NCBI RefSeq assembly: GCF_012848855.1 | Contig: NZ_CP051630.1 | Span: 661,501-725,500, forward strand | Origin: Pyruvatibacter mobilis | Lineage (GTDB): Bacteria > Pseudomonadota > Alphaproteobacteria > CGMCC-115125 | Direction of reading: 5' to 3' | DNA: 64,000 nt | In this document: one piece after another, positions 28,228-38,875 of the stretch | How positions within the stretch are numbered: the stretch's first letter is position 1 | Layout of the letters: each line of letters starts with the position of its first letter | Program-made: the position numbers and the translations under genes | The notes under the pieces: generated by a model | Databases searched by the model: none | What the model was told of the DNA's origin: nothing | Seen by the model: only the letters and a program-made list of their open reading frames with translations

Positions 28228-29315
28228 TGCTGCATCTTCTTTTTGTCGAGCTGGCGGACCAGTTCACCTTCCTCAACGTGTTCCGCTACATCACCTTCCG
28301 CACCGGCGGCGCCACGATGACGGCGCTGCTGGTCGCGTTTCTGATGGGCCCGGCTTTCATCCGTTGGCTGAAGAAAAAACAGAAGGAAGGCCAGCCGATC
28401 CGCGAGGACGGCCCGCAGAGCCACATCGTCGCCAAGGCCGGCACGCCAACCATGGGCGGCGGGCTGATCCTGCTGTCGATCATTGTTGCCACCCTGCTGT
28501 GGGCGGATCTCACCAATGGCTATGTGTGGGTGGTGCTCGGCGTCACCGCGGGCTTCGGCCTCGTCGGCTTTGCCGATGACTACCGCAAGGTCACACGCTC
28601 CAGCCATGCGGGCGTGCCGGGCCGGGTGCGGCTTGCCATCGAGTTCGTCATCGCCTTCATTGCCGTCTGGGCGGTGATGATGCTGTCGACCGAAGAGCTG
28701 ACCGGCAATGTCGCCGTGCCGTTCTTCAAGGACGTGCTGGTGCAGCTCGGCTTTTTCTACATCGTGTTCGGCGGGCTGGTGATCGTCGGGGCGTCGAACG
28801 CCGTCAACCTGACGGACGGGCTCGACGGCCTCGCCATCGTGCCGGTGATGATCGCTGCCGCCAGCTTCGGCCTCATTGCCTATCTCATCGGCAACGCGGT
28901 GTTCTCGGATTATCTGCAGATCCATTTCGTCCAGGGCACGGGCGAACTGGCCATCATCTGCGGCGCCATCATCGGCGCGGGCCTCGGCTTCCTGTGGTTC
29001 AACGCCCCGCCGGCCATGGTGTTCATGGGTGACACGGGTTCCCTGTCGCTGGGTGGGGCCATCGGCGCCATGGCGGTCGCCACCAAGCACGAACTCGTGC
29101 TGGTGATCATCGGCGGCCTCTTCGTGGTCGAGGCGCTGTCGGTCATCGTGCAGGTGGCGTCGTTCAAGCTTACGGGCAAGCGCGTCTTCAAGATGGCGCC
29201 CATCCACCACCATTTCGAACAGCTTGGTTGGCAGGAGCCGACCATCGTCATCCGCTTTTGGATCGTGGCGATCATCCTCGCCATGATCGGGCTATCCACT
29301 CTCAAGCTACGCTAG
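28227..29315 (+). CDS. mraY: Phospho-MurNAc-pentapeptide translocase MraY
   Basis: A 362-residue, ten-helix inner-membrane enzyme that transfers phospho-MurNAc-pentapeptide to undecaprenyl phosphate to make lipid I. Signature parts are [11 protein letters not shown], the first aspartate pair [43 protein letters not shown] and the cytoplasmic histidine motif [14 protein letters not shown]. All catalytic acidic residues are in place. It overlaps murF by one base. Confidence 0.97.
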   Translation: MLHLLFVELADQFTFLNVFRYITFRTGGATMTALLVAFLMGPAFIRWLKKKQKEGQPIREDGPQSHIVAKAGTPTMGGGLILLSIIVATLLWADLTNGYVWVVLGVTAGFGLVGFADDYRKVTRSSHAGVPGRVRLAIEFVIAFIAVWAVMMLSTEELTGNVAVPFFKDVLVQLGFFYIVFGGLVIVGASNAVNLTDGLDGLAIVPVMIAAASFGLIAYLIGNAVFSDYLQIHFVQGTGELAIICGAIIGAGLGFLWFNAPPAMVFMGDTGSLSLGGAIGAMAVATKHELVLVIIGGLFVVEALSVIVQVASFKLTGKRVFKMAPIHHHFEQLGWQEPTIVIRFWIVAIILAMIGLSTLKLR

Positions 29316-29331
29316 AAAGGCGTTCCCACCC

Positions 29332-30792
29332 ATGATCCCGGTCCCCGGTTTTGACGGAAAGCGCATAGCCATGTTCGGCCTTGGCCGGACGGGCCTTGGT
29401 GTTGCGCGCGCGCTCGAAGCGGGCGGCGCCACCGTGCTGGGCTGGGATGACGGGGAGGCGCGTCGCGAGGAAGCCGACAAAGCGGGCGTTCATCTGGAAG
29501 ACCTCTACCAGATCGATTGGTCAACGGTCGAAGCGCTGGTGCTGAGCCCCGGCGTGCCGCTGACGCACCCTAAGCCTCACCCCTTGGTGGAGGCGGCCCG
29601 GGCAGCGGGCAAGCCCGTCATCGGTGATATGGAGCTGTTCCAGCGTGCGATTGACGCCACCGACAAGAAGGTGAAGCTGATCGCCATCACCGGCACCAAC
29701 GGCAAGTCCACCACCACGGCGCTGATCGGCCATCTGGTGCGTCACGCCGGGGGCAATGCGCAGGTGGGCGGCAATATCGGCCGCGCGGTGCTTGATCTTG
29801 ATCCGCCGCAGGACGGCACGGTCTATGTCATCGAGGTTTCGTCCTACCAGCTTGATCTCACAACCTCCTTCCGCCCGGATGTCTCCGTGCTGCTCAACAT
29901 CACGCCGGATCATCTGGATCGCCATGGCAGCTTCGAGAATTACGTTGCCGTCAAGGACCGCATCTTCGCCAACCAGACGGGGCGAGGCTATGCGGTGTTC
30001 GGCGTCGACAGCGAGCCCGTTGCCAAGCTGTGCACCGCCCGCTGCGGCGATCAGGCAGCCGCCGGGTCATCCGAGGGCGGGCCAAAGGTCATTCCCGTCT
30101 CGGCGCGCAAGGCGCTGGGCCGCGGGGTCTATGTGCTGGGCGGCAAGATCTATCACTCGCGCTCCTCGCGGGTGGAAGAGGCCGCCGACCTCACGGACAT
30201 TCCCACCCTTCAGGGCGCGCACAATTGGGAGAACGCCGCCGCCGCCTTCGCGGCCGTGCGCGTGCTCGGCTACGACACCGCCAAGATCGCCGAAGGGCTG
30301 ACCCGCTTCCCCGGTCTCGCGCACCGCATGGAGCAGGTGGGCGAGTACCCGGCAGACAAGGGCGGTGTGCGTTTCATCAATGACAGCAAGGCCACCAATG
30401 CGGATGCGGCGGCCCGCGCCCTTGCCACCTATGACCGCATCTTCTGGATCGCAGGCGGTGTACCCAAGGCAGGCGGCATCGAGACGCTGACCGAGTATTT
30501 CCCGAAGATCGAGAAGGCCTATCTCATTGGCCAGGCCGCGCAGGACTTCGCCGCGACCCTTGAGGGCCGCGTGCGCCACACGCTCTCCGGCACGCTGGAA
30601 GAAGCCGTGGCCGCTGCCGCCCATGATGCGGCCGGGCAGGACGGCGCCGTCGTGCTGCTGTCACCGGCCTGTGCGTCGTTTGACCAGTTCCCTGATTTTG
30701 AAAAGCGCGGTGACGCGTTCCGTACCGCTGTGCGGGCGGTGCTCGACGGCAAGCCCGCAGGTGCAAAAGCAGGGGGAGGTGCCGCCGCATGA
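29332..30792 (+). CDS. murD: UDP-MurNAc-L-alanine:D-glutamate ligase MurD
   Basis: A 486-residue cytoplasmic Mur ligase that adds D-glutamate to UDP-MurNAc-L-Ala. It has an N-terminal Rossmann domain (MFGLGRTGLGVARAL, 14-28), the ATP loop GTNGKSTTT (121-129), EVSSYQLDL and NITPDHLDRH in the central domain, and HRMEQVG and FINDSKATNADA in the C-terminal part. The start is 16 bases after mraY. The stop overlaps ftsW by four bases. A short Lys/Gly/Ala tail ends the protein. Confidence 0.97.
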   Translation: MIPVPGFDGKRIAMFGLGRTGLGVARALEAGGATVLGWDDGEARREEADKAGVHLEDLYQIDWSTVEALVLSPGVPLTHPKPHPLVEAARAAGKPVIGDMELFQRAIDATDKKVKLIAITGTNGKSTTTALIGHLVRHAGGNAQVGGNIGRAVLDLDPPQDGTVYVIEVSSYQLDLTTSFRPDVSVLLNITPDHLDRHGSFENYVAVKDRIFANQTGRGYAVFGVDSEPVAKLCTARCGDQAAAGSSEGGPKVIPVSARKALGRGVYVLGGKIYHSRSSRVEEAADLTDIPTLQGAHNWENAAAAFAAVRVLGYDTAKIAEGLTRFPGLAHRMEQVGEYPADKGGVRFINDSKATNADAAARALATYDRIFWIAGGVPKAGGIETLTEYFPKIEKAYLIGQAAQDFAATLEGRVRHTLSGTLEEAVAAAAHDAAGQDGAVVLLSPACASFDQFPDFEKRGDAFRTAVRAVLDGKPAGAKAGGGAAA

Positions 30793-31970
30793 TCCGCCTG
30801 GCGCGCACGGACCGGAGCCCGGTGGGGCAGTGGTGGTGGACGGTGGACCGCTGGACGCTGGCAGCGCTCGTGCTGCTGCTCGGCATGGGCGCGGTCATGT
30901 CCCTTGCCGCGAGCCCGGCTGTCGCCACGCGCATCGGGCTTGAGCCGTTTCACTTCTTCTATCGCCATCTCATCTATCTGGTGCCGGCGCTGGCCATCAT
31001 GTTCGGCGTGTCGCTTCTCAGCCCGCGCGGTGTGCGGCGGCTGGCGTGCCTGATGTTCGCAGGGGCGCTGGTGCTGATGGTGGCGACGCTGTTCGCCGGG
31101 CCCGAGATCAAGGGTGCCACGCGCTGGCTGTTCGTCGGCCCCTTGTCGATCCAGCCGTCGGAATTCGCCAAAGCGGGGTTCGTTGTCGTCTGCGCGTGGA
31201 TGTTTGCCGAGGGCGGCAACAAGGCGTCCGGCATTCCGGGCAATACGATTGCCGCAGGGCTCTGGGTGCTGACGGTGGCGATCCTCGTGCTGCAGCCTGA
31301 TTTTGGTCAGGCGCTGCTGGTCACCGGGGCCTGGGGCGCGCTGTTTTTCCTGGCGGGCATTCCCTGGATCTGGATCACCCTGCTGGCGGGTCTCGCCATG
31401 GCCGGGGCCTATTGCGCCTATGTGCTGATGCCGCATGTGGCCAGCCGCATCGACCGCTTCCTGGATCCGTCCTCCGGTGACACCTACCAGGTGGACACGG
31501 CGCTGGATGCTTTCTCGCGCGGCGGCTTCCTCGGCATGGGGCCGGGCGAGGGCACCATCAAGCGCGTGCTGCCGGATGCGCATACGGACTATATCTACGC
31601 CGTGACGGCGGAAGAGTTCGGCGCGATTGTGTGCCTGCTCGTGCTGGCGGTGTTCGGCTTCGTCGTGCTGCGCGCCTTCGCCCGCGTCATGGGCGAGCAG
31701 GACCGGTTCGTGCAGCTTGCGGCCTGCGGCCTTGCCGTCCTGTTCGGCATCCAGTCGATCATCAATCTGGGCGTCAATCTCAACCTGCTTCCTGCCAAGG
31801 GCATGACGCTGCCATTCATTTCCTATGGCGGCTCGTCGCTGCTGGCGCTGGCCATCTCCATGGGCATGCTGCTGGCACTCACCCGCCGCCGGGTAACGGG
31901 GCAGGCTGCGCTCACCTCGCGCATCATGTCCGGCATGCGCCAGCCTTCTTTCGCCGGAGGCGCCGCATGA
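30789..31970 (+). CDS. ftsW: Septal peptidoglycan polymerase FtsW
   Basis: A 393-residue SEDS-family glycosyltransferase with about ten transmembrane helices that polymerises lipid II at the division site. Landmarks are KGATRWLFVGPLSIQPSEFAK, VLQPDFGQALLV, DTYQVDTALDAFSRGGFLGMGPGEGTIKRVLPDAHTDYIYAVTAEEFG (containing the conserved periplasmic loop with the catalytic aspartate) and LPFISYGGSSL. It overlaps murD and murG by four bases on each side. Confidence 0.96.
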   Translation: MIRLARTDRSPVGQWWWTVDRWTLAALVLLLGMGAVMSLAASPAVATRIGLEPFHFFYRHLIYLVPALAIMFGVSLLSPRGVRRLACLMFAGALVLMVATLFAGPEIKGATRWLFVGPLSIQPSEFAKAGFVVVCAWMFAEGGNKASGIPGNTIAAGLWVLTVAILVLQPDFGQALLVTGAWGALFFLAGIPWIWITLLAGLAMAGAYCAYVLMPHVASRIDRFLDPSSGDTYQVDTALDAFSRGGFLGMGPGEGTIKRVLPDAHTDYIYAVTAEEFGAIVCLLVLAVFGFVVLRAFARVMGEQDRFVQLAACGLAVLFGIQSIINLGVNLNLLPAKGMTLPFISYGGSSLLALAISMGMLLALTRRRVTGQAALTSRIMSGMRQPSFAGGAA

Positions 31971-33076
31971 CCACACGTAAGGGTCCCATCGTCATCGCCG
32001 CGGGCGGCACCGGCGGGCATCTATTCCCCGGCCAGGCGCTGGGGCAGGAACTCACCCGCCGCGGCCACGCCATCGCCGTCATCACTGATGACCGGGTGGC
32101 GGGCGTCCGGCAGCGTTTTCCGGACATTGATGTGTTCTCCGTGCCCTCCGCCACGCCGTCAGGCGGCGGCGTGCTGGGCATGGCCCGGGCTATCGTGCCG
32201 ATCCTGCGCGGCGTGATGATGTCGCGGAAGATCCTGCGCCGGCTTGATGCGCGCGCGGTCATCGGGTTCGGCGGGTATCCGACGCTGCCGCCGCTTTTTG
32301 CCGCCACCATGCTGGGCATCCCGTCAGCGGTGCATGAGCAGAACGCGGTGCTGGGCCGGGTCAACCGGCTGATGGGCCCGCGTGTCACCGCCATCGCCTC
32401 CACCTTCGACACTCCGAAATATCTGTCAGACAAGGACGCCGCCAAGCTGACGCTCACCGGCAATCCGGTGCGCGACCAGATCATTTCCGTGGCTGACACA
32501 CCCTATGCCCCGAGCGGGGAGGGTGCGCCCTTCACGCTGCTTGTCTTTGGCGGCAGCCAGGGGGCTCGCGTGATGAGCGATATCGTGCCTGCCGCCGTCG
32601 CGCGGCTGGCGGCTGACCTGCGCGCACGTCTCAAGGTCGTGCAGCAGGCGCGGCCGGAGGATGTCGACCGGGTGCGCGGGGCCTATCAGACCGCTGACGT
32701 TGACTGCGAGGTCGCGGCCTTCTTCGAGGACATGCATGCGCGGCTCGCGTCAGCGCAGCTTGTCGTGGCGCGCTCCGGGGCGTCCACGGTCACCGAGCTT
32801 GCGGTAATCGGGCGGCCGTCCTTCCTGGTGCCGCTGCCGCATGCGATCGATCAGGACCAGCTTGCCAATGCGCAGGTTTTGAGCGATGCCCATGGGGCGT
32901 GGCTGATGCCGCAGAAGGACTTCACACCGGAGCGGGTGGCCACGCAGCTTTCCAAACTCATGACGGCGCCGGACCAGCTGGTTTCGGCTGCCCAATGCGC
33001 CAAATCTGTTGCCCGCCCGGATGCCGCCCAGCGGCTGGCGGACCTTGTCGAGGCGCTCGCCTCAGGGAGTATGTGA
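31967..33076 (+). CDS. murG: Lipid II synthase MurG (GlcNAc transferase)
   Basis: A 369-residue GT28 glycosyltransferase on the cytoplasmic face of the membrane that adds GlcNAc to lipid I. The N-terminal glycine motif [10 protein letters not shown] (13-22), [39 protein letters not shown] and the UDP-GlcNAc-binding [35 protein letters not shown] are intact. The true start is the ATG at 31967, which overlaps the ftsW stop; upstream in-frame codons belong to ftsW in another frame. Confidence 0.97.
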   Translation: MTTRKGPIVIAAGGTGGHLFPGQALGQELTRRGHAIAVITDDRVAGVRQRFPDIDVFSVPSATPSGGGVLGMARAIVPILRGVMMSRKILRRLDARAVIGFGGYPTLPPLFAATMLGIPSAVHEQNAVLGRVNRLMGPRVTAIASTFDTPKYLSDKDAAKLTLTGNPVRDQIISVADTPYAPSGEGAPFTLLVFGGSQGARVMSDIVPAAVARLAADLRARLKVVQQARPEDVDRVRGAYQTADVDCEVAAFFEDMHARLASAQLVVARSGASTVTELAVIGRPSFLVPLPHAIDQDQLANAQVLSDAHGAWLMPQKDFTPERVATQLSKLMTAPDQLVSAAQCAKSVARPDAAQRLADLVEALASGSM

Positions 33077-33077
33077 C

Positions 33078-34493
33078 GTGAGCGATCTCGCACGCAATTT
33101 CGGTATCGTCCATTTCGCCGGCATCGGCGGCATCGGCATGAGCGGCATCGCCGAGGTGATGCACAATCTTGGCTATCAGGTGCAGGGCTCGGACCTTGCC
33201 GACAATGCCAACGTCAAGCGCCTGCGCGACCTCGGCATTCATGTGTTCATCGGCCAGCGGGCGGAAAACCTTGAAGGCGCGGCCTGCCTCGTCATCTCCT
33301 CCGCCGTGAAGGACGACAATCCGGAAGTCGTGGCTGCGCGCGAGGCCAAGCTGCCTGTGGTGCGCCGGGCGGACATGCTGGCGGAACTGATGCGCCTCAA
33401 GAGCTGCGTCGCCATTGCCGGCACCCACGGCAAGACGACGACCACCTCGCTCGTGTCCTCGCTGCTGGATGCGGCAGGCTATGACCCGACGGTCATCAAT
33501 GGCGGCATCATCAATGCCCACGGCACCAATGCCTATCTGGGGCAGGGCGAGTGGATGGTGGTGGAAGCGGATGAATCCGACGGCACCTTCATCAAGCTGC
33601 CGGCCACCGTTGCCGTGGTCACCAATATCGACCCGGAGCATCTGGATCATTACGGCGACTTCGACACGCTGCGCGACGCGTTCCGCTCCTTCGTCGAGAA
33701 GGTGCCGTTTTATGGCTTTGCGGTTCTGTGCATCGACCATCCGGAGGTGCAGTCGCTGCTGGGCCGCGTGCGCGACCGGCGGGTCGTCACCTATGGCATG
33801 AGCCCACAGGCAGATGTGCGCGTGGTCGATCTTGATTTCGTCGATGGCCGGTCGGTCTTTTCTGTCGAGCTGTCGGACCGGGTGAAGGGCGAGGGCCGCC
33901 GCATCGAGAATCTCGCGCTGCCGATGCCCGGCAAGCACAATGTGCTCAACTCTGCCGCCGCCATCACCGTGGCGCGGGAGATGGGCGTGCCGGATGACAA
34001 GATCGTCGAGGGCCTGTCGCGCTTCGGCGGCGTCAAGCGCCGCTTCACGCTGACGGGCACCTGGAACGGTGTCGCCATCTATGATGATTACGGCCACCAC
34101 CCGGTCGAGATTTCCGCTGTTCTCGCAGCGGCGCGCTCGGCTGCCAAGGGGCGCATCATCGCCGTCGTTCAGCCGCACCGCTATACGCGCCTGCGGGATC
34201 TGTTCGAGGAATTCTGCACCTGCTTCAACGATGCGGACATGGTCGTCGTCGCCGATGTCTATGCCGCAGGCGAACAGCCCATCGAAGGCTATTCCTCCGC
34301 CACGCTGACCCAGGGGCTGATCGACCACGGCCACAAGAGCGCCATGCAGCTTGGCGGGCCGGAGGATTTGCCGACGCTGGTGGCCGCCGAGGCGAAGGAG
34401 GGCGACATGGTCGTCTTCCTTGGTGCGGGCAACATCACCCAGTGGGCCAATGCGCTGCCGCAGCAGCTTGAGAGCGCCGGGGGGCAGGGCTGA
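33078..34493 (+). CDS. murC: UDP-MurNAc:L-alanine ligase MurC
   Basis: A 471-residue cytoplasmic ligase that adds the first residue of the stem peptide. It shows [17 protein letters not shown] (12-28), the ATP loop [11 protein letters not shown] (115-125), [20 protein letters not shown] and [10 protein letters not shown]. The start is GTG at 33078, one base after the murG stop and in the place where family similarity begins; upstream in-frame codons are shadows of murG. It overlaps murB by one base. Confidence 0.97.
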   Translation: MSDLARNFGIVHFAGIGGIGMSGIAEVMHNLGYQVQGSDLADNANVKRLRDLGIHVFIGQRAENLEGAACLVISSAVKDDNPEVVAAREAKLPVVRRADMLAELMRLKSCVAIAGTHGKTTTTSLVSSLLDAAGYDPTVINGGIINAHGTNAYLGQGEWMVVEADESDGTFIKLPATVAVVTNIDPEHLDHYGDFDTLRDAFRSFVEKVPFYGFAVLCIDHPEVQSLLGRVRDRRVVTYGMSPQADVRVVDLDFVDGRSVFSVELSDRVKGEGRRIENLALPMPGKHNVLNSAAAITVAREMGVPDDKIVEGLSRFGGVKRRFTLTGTWNGVAIYDDYGHHPVEISAVLAAARSAAKGRIIAVVQPHRYTRLRDLFEEFCTCFNDADMVVVADVYAAGEQPIEGYSSATLTQGLIDHGHKSAMQLGGPEDLPTLVAAEAKEGDMVVFLGAGNITQWANALPQQLESAGGQG

Positions 34494-35440
34494 TGGCATC
34501 TGCGTCCCTCATTTCCCGCCTGCCGCAGGTGCGCGGCTCCTACAAGGAGAACGCACCGCTGGCCCCGCTCACCTGGTTCCGCGTCGGCGGCGCCGCAGAC
34601 GTGCTCTACATGCCGGCGGATGCGGATGATCTTGCCGTCTTCCTTGCGGGCTGCCCCGCTGATGTACCGCTGACGGTGGTCGGTGTCGGCTCCAACCTTC
34701 TGGTGCGCGATGGCGGCATCGAGGGCGTGGTGATCCGGCTCGGCTCCGGCTTTACCTTTATTGAACGCGAAGGCGACACGCGCCTGCGCGCCGGTTGCGC
34801 GGTGCCTGACATCGCGCTCGCCAAGGCCGCGCTGGACGCGGGCCTGACAGGCCTTGAATTCTATCGCGGCATTCCCGGCGCGCTTGGGGGTGCATTGCGG
34901 ATGAATGCGGGCGCCTATGGGCGTGAGACAAAGGATGTGCTGGTCGAGGCTGAGGCCGTCACTCGCGCCGGTGAGAAGGTGACGCTGTCGAATGCCGATT
35001 TCGGCTATTCCTACCGCCACTCGGATGTCTCGCCGGACCTTATCTTCACCTCGGCCCTGTTCGAGGTCGCGAAGGGCGACAAAGCCGAGATCGCCGCGCG
35101 GATGGACGAGATCACCTCGTCGCGCGAAGGCAGCCAGCCGATCCGCAGCCGCACCGGCGGTTCCACCTTCAAGAACCCGGGCGGCACCAACCCGGACGGC
35201 CCGAAGGCATGGAAGCTGATCGACGCCGCCGGCGGGCGCGGGCTTAAACGCGGCGGGGCGCAGGTCTCCGAGCAGCACTGCAATTTCCTCATCAACACGG
35301 GCGACGCCACGGCTGCCGACCTTGAAGGTCTGGGCGAGGATGTGCGCGCGCGGGTGAAAGAGGCGAGCGGCATCGAGCTTGAATGGGAAATCAAGCGCAT
35401 CGGCCGCACGGCGGCTGATGCGGAAGGGCAGGCGGCATGA
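34493..35440 (+). CDS. murB: UDP-N-acetylenolpyruvoylglucosamine reductase MurB
   Basis: A 315-residue type II MurB flavoenzyme that completes UDP-MurNAc by NADPH reduction of the enolpyruvyl group. It contains [16 protein letters not shown], the FAD-binding [43 protein letters not shown], the proton-donor serine in [10 protein letters not shown], and [19 protein letters not shown]. The ATG at 34493 shares one base with the murC stop. It overlaps ddl by four bases. Confidence 0.97.
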   Translation: MASASLISRLPQVRGSYKENAPLAPLTWFRVGGAADVLYMPADADDLAVFLAGCPADVPLTVVGVGSNLLVRDGGIEGVVIRLGSGFTFIEREGDTRLRAGCAVPDIALAKAALDAGLTGLEFYRGIPGALGGALRMNAGAYGRETKDVLVEAEAVTRAGEKVTLSNADFGYSYRHSDVSPDLIFTSALFEVAKGDKAEIAARMDEITSSREGSQPIRSRTGGSTFKNPGGTNPDGPKAWKLIDAAGGRGLKRGGAQVSEQHCNFLINTGDATAADLEGLGEDVRARVKEASGIELEWEIKRIGRTAADAEGQAA

Positions 35441-36357
35441 GCCGGGCAGACACACATGTGGCCGTGCTGATGGGAGGCTGGTCAGCGGAGCGCGAGGTCT
35501 CGCTTTCCTCGGGACGCGGCTGTTCGGCAGCTCTGCGCGAGGCGGGCTATCGCGTGACCGACGTGGATGCCGGGCACGACGTGGCGCAGGTGCTGGCCGA
35601 GCTGAAGCCCGATGTCGTGTTCAACGCGCTGCACGGCCCCTGGGGCGAGGATGGCTGCGTGCAGGGCGTGCTGGAAGTGCTGGAATTGCCCTACACCCAT
35701 TCGGGCGTTCTGGCCTCGGCGCTTGCCATCGACAAGCAGCGCGCCAAGCACCTTCTGGCCAACCAGGGCATGCCCGTCGCTGAGGGCAGGGTGATGAGCC
35801 GCACGGAGGCTGCGGGCAGCCATGCCATGGATGTGCCTTACGTCATCAAGCCCCTGGACCAGGGCTCATCGATTGGTGTCTTCATCGTGCGCGAGGGTGA
35901 TAATCGTCCGCCGTCTGAATTGTCCGACCCCAAATGGGATCTGGGCGACGAGGTGATGGTGGAAGCGTTTGTGACGGGCCGCGAATTTACCTGTGCCGTC
36001 ATCGACGACAAGGCGTGGGAGGTGATCGAGATCCGTCCGCGCACGGCGTTTTATGACTATGAGGCCAAATATGCCGATGGCGGCTCGGAGCATCTCTTGC
36101 CCGCGCCCATTGATGACACCTTGAAGGGGCGCATTCAGGAATTGTCATTGCTGGCCCATCGCGGGCTTGGCTGCCGGGGCGTGTCGCGCTCCGACTTTAT
36201 CTTTGACGAGGCGCGCGGCGAGCCCGTGTTCCTTGAGGTCAACACCCAGCCGGGCATGACGCCCACCTCCCTGGTGCCGGAAATTGCGGCCCATGGGGGC
36301 ATGAGCTTCCCCGAGCTGGTGGCGTGGATGGTGGAGGATGCGTCATGCCGGCGGTAA
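35437..36357 (+). CDS. ddl: D-alanine--D-alanine ligase
   Basis: A 306-residue ATP-grasp enzyme that makes the D-Ala-D-Ala dipeptide used by MurF. It shows [17 protein letters not shown] (9-25), [33 protein letters not shown] and [15 protein letters not shown]. The C-terminal metal-binding part is [10 protein letters not shown] and [20 protein letters not shown]. It is the short DdlB type. Its last 13 bases overlap the start of ftsQ, whose ribosome binding site lies inside this gene. Confidence 0.97.
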   Translation: MSRADTHVAVLMGGWSAEREVSLSSGRGCSAALREAGYRVTDVDAGHDVAQVLAELKPDVVFNALHGPWGEDGCVQGVLEVLELPYTHSGVLASALAIDKQRAKHLLANQGMPVAEGRVMSRTEAAGSHAMDVPYVIKPLDQGSSIGVFIVREGDNRPPSELSDPKWDLGDEVMVEAFVTGREFTCAVIDDKAWEVIEIRPRTAFYDYEAKYADGGSEHLLPAPIDDTLKGRIQELSLLAHRGLGCRGVSRSDFIFDEARGEPVFLEVNTQPGMTPTSLVPEIAAHGGMSFPELVAWMVEDASCRR

Positions 36358-37331
36358 CGAAGACCAATGCCCGCAAGTCTCCCAAGGCACGGGCGAGCGC
36401 AAGCCGCGCCCGGCGCACCCAGCCGACGCCGCGCGAGCGCGGCAGCTTCAAGTCGCCGCGCCAGAAGCAGGCCCGCTTCGGCAAGCGCAACCAGGCGCCT
36501 GAGGGCGGCCTGGCGCGGCTGCGGGCGCTGGTAAGCGGCGGGCGTATCTTCGCAACCCTGGCCGGCGGTCTCGTGGTCGGGGCGCTTGTCTTCGGCCTGT
36601 TCGCAGGCGGCCATGTGGCAGCGCTTGGTGCCGCCATTGTTGCTGAAAGCAAGTCGGCGGTCGCTGCCATCGGCCTCCGGGTGGATGAGGTGACCGTCGA
36701 AGGCCGCAACCGCACCGCGCCGCAGGAAGTGCTGGCGGCCCTCGGTGTCACGCGCGGTCAGTATATTTTCGATCTCGACCTTGCCGCCGCACGCGCGCGG
36801 CTTGAGCGCCTTGAGTGGGTGGAAAGCGCCACCGTCTCGCGGCATCTGCCGGACACGGTGCATGTGCATCTGGTGGAGCGCGAACCCTATGCGGTGTGGC
36901 AGCGCGGCGGCCGCCTGTCGCTGATCGACCGCAACGGTTCGCTGATCACCGACAACGACCTGTCGCGCTTTGCGCATCTGCCGCTTGTGGTGGGCCACGG
37001 GGCGCACCGCAAGGCGGCGATGCTGATGTCCGAACTGATGGACCGTCCGGCGCTCGCAGCGCGGGTGCAGGCGGCGGTGCGTGTGTCAGACCGGCGCTGG
37101 AACCTCAAGCTGCAGAACGGCATCGAAGTGCGTCTGCCGGCGCGTGGCATTTCTGACTCACTTCGCAAACTTGTGCGCATGGACGCAAAAAATGGCGTCC
37201 TTTCGCGAAATATCCGCGCGGTAGACCTGCGCGTACCCGGACGAATCACTATACTCATTGATTCGGAGTCAGCGGCGCAGAGGCGCGCCGCATTCACCGC
37301 GCGATCTGGTAAGGGGGGGCGCGACGCATGA
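36345..37331 (+). CDS. ftsQ: Cell division protein FtsQ
   Basis: A 328-residue bitopic protein linking early and late division proteins. The cytoplasmic tail (about 1-65) is very basic (NARKSPKARASASRARRTQP). A transmembrane helix is at about 72-92 (ATLAGGLVVGALVFGLFAGG). The POTRA domain starts near 110 (VDEVTVEGRNRTAPQEVLAAL), followed by the FtsQ/DivIB domain (ARLERLEWVESATVSRHLPDTVHVHLVEREPYAVWQ). I chose the ATG at 36345 with GGAGG seven bases upstream. It overlaps ftsA by four bases. Confidence 0.94.
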   Translation: MPAVTKTNARKSPKARASASRARRTQPTPRERGSFKSPRQKQARFGKRNQAPEGGLARLRALVSGGRIFATLAGGLVVGALVFGLFAGGHVAALGAAIVAESKSAVAAIGLRVDEVTVEGRNRTAPQEVLAALGVTRGQYIFDLDLAAARARLERLEWVESATVSRHLPDTVHVHLVEREPYAVWQRGGRLSLIDRNGSLITDNDLSRFAHLPLVVGHGAHRKAAMLMSELMDRPALAARVQAAVRVSDRRWNLKLQNGIEVRLPARGISDSLRKLVRMDAKNGVLSRNIRAVDLRVPGRITILIDSESAAQRRAAFTARSGKGGRDA

Positions 37332-38695
37332 ACGTGATTTCGCTGCCCACACAGGCGCGGGATACGGCATCACATGCCGGCAAGGGGCGTGGCCGCGGCG
37401 CGGCGCGCGGCTCCGGCCGCAATGCGGGGCGGGGCGGCATCGTCGCAGCGCTCGACATCGGCAGCTCCAAGATCACCTGTTTCATCGCCCGCGTGGACGC
37501 AGCGCCTGAAGGGGCCGTGGCCGGTCCCGTGCGGGTCATCGGCATCGGCCAGAAGGTGTCGCGCGGCGTGCGTGCCGGCGCGATCATCGACATGGACCTT
37601 GCCGAAGAGGCCATCCGTGCGGCGGTCGATCAGGCCGAGCGCATGGCGGGCATGACGGTCCGCGAAGTGCTGATCACGGCCTCCGCAGGCGGGCCGCGCA
37701 GCCACCGTCTTTCGGTGCGTGTCGCCATCGGCGGCCAGGAAGTTTCCAGCGATGACCTGTCGCGCGTGCTGAAACACGGACAGACCCATTGCGTCACCGA
37801 CGACCAGGCCGTGCTGCACGCCATTCCCGTCGGCTACACCATCGACGGCAGCCCGCGCATCGCGGACCCCATCGGCATGTTCGGCGACCGGCTGGGCGTG
37901 GACATGCATGTGGTCTCCGCGGCCCCCGGTCCGCTGCGTAATCTCCTAGTCTGCGTCGAGCGCTGCCACCTGGTGCCTATCGGTGTCGTGTGCGCGCCTT
38001 ATGCCAGCGGCCTTGCAGCCCTTGTTGAAGACGAGATCGATCTCGGCGTCGTCTGCATCGACATGGGCGGCGGCACCACATCCATTTCGGCTTTTGTCGA
38101 AGGCAGCCTCCTGCATGTGGACGTGCTGCCCATCGGCGGCCAGCACGTGACCAACGACATTGCCCGCGGCCTGTCCACGCCGCTGGCGCATGCGGAACGC
38201 ATGAAGACGCTTTACGGCTCCGCCCTTGCCAGCCCCTCCGATGAGCGCGAGATGATCGACGTGCCGCAGGTGGGCGAGGAGGCAGGGGACGCTGCCAACC
38301 ACATTCCCAAGTCGATGCTGACCGGCATCATCCAGCCGCGCGTGGAAGAGACGCTAGAGCTCGTGCGCGACCGGCTGATGGCATCCGGCATCGGCAGCAT
38401 GGTGGGCCGCCGCGTGGTGTTGACCGGCGGCGCCAGCCAGCTCACCGGCCTGCGCGACATTGCTGCGCGGGTGCTCGACAAGCAGGTGCGGCTCGGCCGT
38501 CCCCTGCGGGTGACGGGACTTGCAGAAGCCACCGGCGGGCCGGCGTTCTCGGCCTGTGCGGGTCTTCTGCTGTATGCGCGCGGACACCAGGCAGAACTGG
38601 CGACGCCGCAGATCCTCGAAGACGATCCGGATATGGCTACCGGAACATCAGGCCGCTTTTCCAAGATCGGGAGGTGGCTGAAGGAGAACTTCTGA
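37328..38695 (+). CDS. ftsA: Cell division protein FtsA
   Basis: A 455-residue actin-like ATPase that anchors FtsZ filaments to the membrane. The fold begins at IVAALDIGSSKITCFIARV (about 38-56). The 1C domain holds EVLITASAGGPRSHRLSVRVAIGG, the second phosphate motif is VCIDMGGGTTSISAF, and VVLTGGASQLTGL is the adenosine motif. The C-terminal amphipathic membrane helix is RFSKIGRWLKENF. The N-terminus carries an extra Gly/Arg-rich stretch of about 35 residues not found in enterobacterial FtsA. It is separated from ftsZ by 180 bp. Confidence 0.95.
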   Translation: MNVISLPTQARDTASHAGKGRGRGAARGSGRNAGRGGIVAALDIGSSKITCFIARVDAAPEGAVAGPVRVIGIGQKVSRGVRAGAIIDMDLAEEAIRAAVDQAERMAGMTVREVLITASAGGPRSHRLSVRVAIGGQEVSSDDLSRVLKHGQTHCVTDDQAVLHAIPVGYTIDGSPRIADPIGMFGDRLGVDMHVVSAAPGPLRNLLVCVERCHLVPIGVVCAPYASGLAALVEDEIDLGVVCIDMGGGTTSISAFVEGSLLHVDVLPIGGQHVTNDIARGLSTPLAHAERMKTLYGSALASPSDEREMIDVPQVGEEAGDAANHIPKSMLTGIIQPRVEETLELVRDRLMASGIGSMVGRRVVLTGGASQLTGLRDIAARVLDKQVRLGRPLRVTGLAEATGGPAFSACAGLLLYARGHQAELATPQILEDDPDMATGTSGRFSKIGRWLKENF

Positions 38696-38698
38696 CAC

Positions 38699-38786
38699 GT
38701 TCAAAAATTCCATCGGCAGGCGGAACATTTGAACATAGACAAGAACAAAGACTACGAATCGCGTAAAAACCGGCACTAGACCGGTT
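38699..38786. promoter_or_regulatory. ftsZ leader with inverted repeat, GANTC site and hairpin
   Basis: The 180-bp AT-richer gap before ftsZ holds GTTCAAA (38699-38705) with its complement TTTGAAC (38728-38734), a GAATC at 38756-38760 (GANTC, the CcrM methylation site) and a hairpin AACCGG (38768-38773) / CCGGTT (38781-38786) with a seven-base loop. It is the only sizeable gap inside the cluster, so a separate ftsZ promoter or mRNA control element probably lies here. Confidence 0.5.
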
Positions 38787-38875
38787 GCGAATAAGTGGAG
38801 CCAGAAAAGGCGACACATCAACAGCGAGGCCGAGCGGAAACAAAGCGCACAAGCGCATCCAATGGAGGCCCTCCA

